From Bacteriovoracaceae bacterium (GTDB lineage: Bacteria; Bdellovibrionota; UBA1018): 5,688 nt of DNA. A program made the position numbers and the translations under genes. Below are positions 5,435-5,688 of this stretch, one piece after another. Location of the stretch: positions 1 through 5,688 of the forward strand of contig JAHFAB010000144.1 of assembly GCA_023250795.1 (NCBI GenBank), written 5' to 3'. The notes beneath the pieces were generated by a model that saw only the letters and a list, made by a program, of their open reading frames with translations, had not been told where the DNA came from and did not search any database. The number at the start of each line of letters is the position of its first letter. The first letter of the stretch is position 1.

Positions 5435-5462
5435 TTGCATTCACCCAGACTCGCGTTATATT
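5435..5462 (+). promoter_or_regulatory. Candidate promoter of the acyl-CoA synthetase gene
   Basis: TTGCAT (5435-5440) and TATATT (5457-5462) are 16 bases apart. The -10 matches five of six consensus bases, the -35 only three. Transcription would start about 5469, next to the ATG at 5470, again giving a leaderless message. It is divergent from the AbiEi-like promoter, with the two -35 regions about 15 bases apart. Confidence 0.4.
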
Positions 5463-5469
5463 AACAAGC

Positions 5470-5688
5470 ATGCCCTTCATACTCAGAAAAACTCTTTCAG
5501 AAACTTTTGTAGAACGAGTCAAAACCACACCCCATTCGGCTGCGTTCGGGTACTTGGAAAAAACCCCAGAAACCCCAGAAGAACCCTCCCGAAAATCTTG
5601 GAAAACGCTCACCTTCTTAGAGTTCGAAGAGCAGTGTAAAAAAGTATCTTATGGGCTCATGAGCCTAGGCGTGAAGCCCAAAGATCGC
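5470..5688 (+). CDS. AMP-binding acyl-CoA synthetase (N-terminal 73 codons, runs off the right edge)
   Basis: These enzymes activate a fatty acid with ATP to an acyl-adenylate and transfer it to coenzyme A. The visible N-terminus follows the pattern of long-chain acyl-CoA synthetases: TLSETFVERVKTTPHSAAFGY (8-28), then WKTLTFLEFEEQCKKVSYGL (44-63) and MSLGVKPKDR (64-73), which corresponds to the usual stretch before the RVAI-type strand of the first Rossmann-like subdomain. A short Pro/Glu-rich insertion (EKTPETPEEPSRK, 30-42) lies in the first loop. The catalytic P-loop and adenylate motifs are beyond the edge, so substrate class cannot be set. No Shine-Dalgarno sequence precedes ATG 5470. 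Confidence 0.85.
   Translation, partial: MPFILRKTLSETFVERVKTTPHSAAFGYLEKTPETPEEPSRKSWKTLTFLEFEEQCKKVSYGLMSLGVKPKDR

Overview
The window shows a bacterial chromosome segment of moderate, slightly AT-leaning composition. Protein sequences (a deltaproteobacterial-looking GatCAB set, a lone HNH endonuclease, a ribbon-helix-helix protein) suggest Bdellovibrionota or a neighbouring group. This is inferred from family resemblance recalled by eye, not from a search.

Positions 1-2832 are all on the minus strand and read, in transcription order, as a secreted protein of unknown function (2832-2197), gatC (2132-1812), gatA (1815-367) and the first 121 codons of gatB (364-1, running off the edge). gatC and gatA overlap by 4 bases (ATGA). 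gatA and gatB are 2 bases apart, and the gatB Shine-Dalgarno sequence is embedded in the last gatA codons. Together they encode the tRNA-dependent amidotransferase that makes Gln-tRNA(Gln) and/or Asn-tRNA(Asn) from the mischarged precursors. A candidate promoter for the whole run lies just upstream of the secreted-protein gene.

Positions 2878-4291 form the most unusual unit. A single plus-strand gene for an HNH-family nuclease (3107-4183) is enclosed by two long, imperfect inverted repeats (about 97 and 115 bp) that can each fold on themselves. The right repeat starts inside the last codons of the nuclease gene. This looks like a compact mobile or selfish element, though I see no transposase and no clear target-site duplication.

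Positions 4338-5381, minus strand, hold a two-gene accessory module. First comes a winged-helix protein resembling the AbiEi antitoxin/regulator family (5381-4617). It abuts a ribbon-helix-helix (CopG/BrnA-like) gene whose well-placed start (ATG at 4616) is separated from the conserved domain by one in-frame TGA. No AbiEii-type toxin is present. Its promoter is embedded in an operator-like array of three CTATRCAAAA half-sites and would give an essentially leaderless mRNA.

From 5470 to the right edge, divergently on the plus strand, is the N-terminus of an AMP-binding acyl-CoA synthetase, with a promoter that also places the start site next to the ATG. I see no rRNA, tRNA or CRISPR array in the window.
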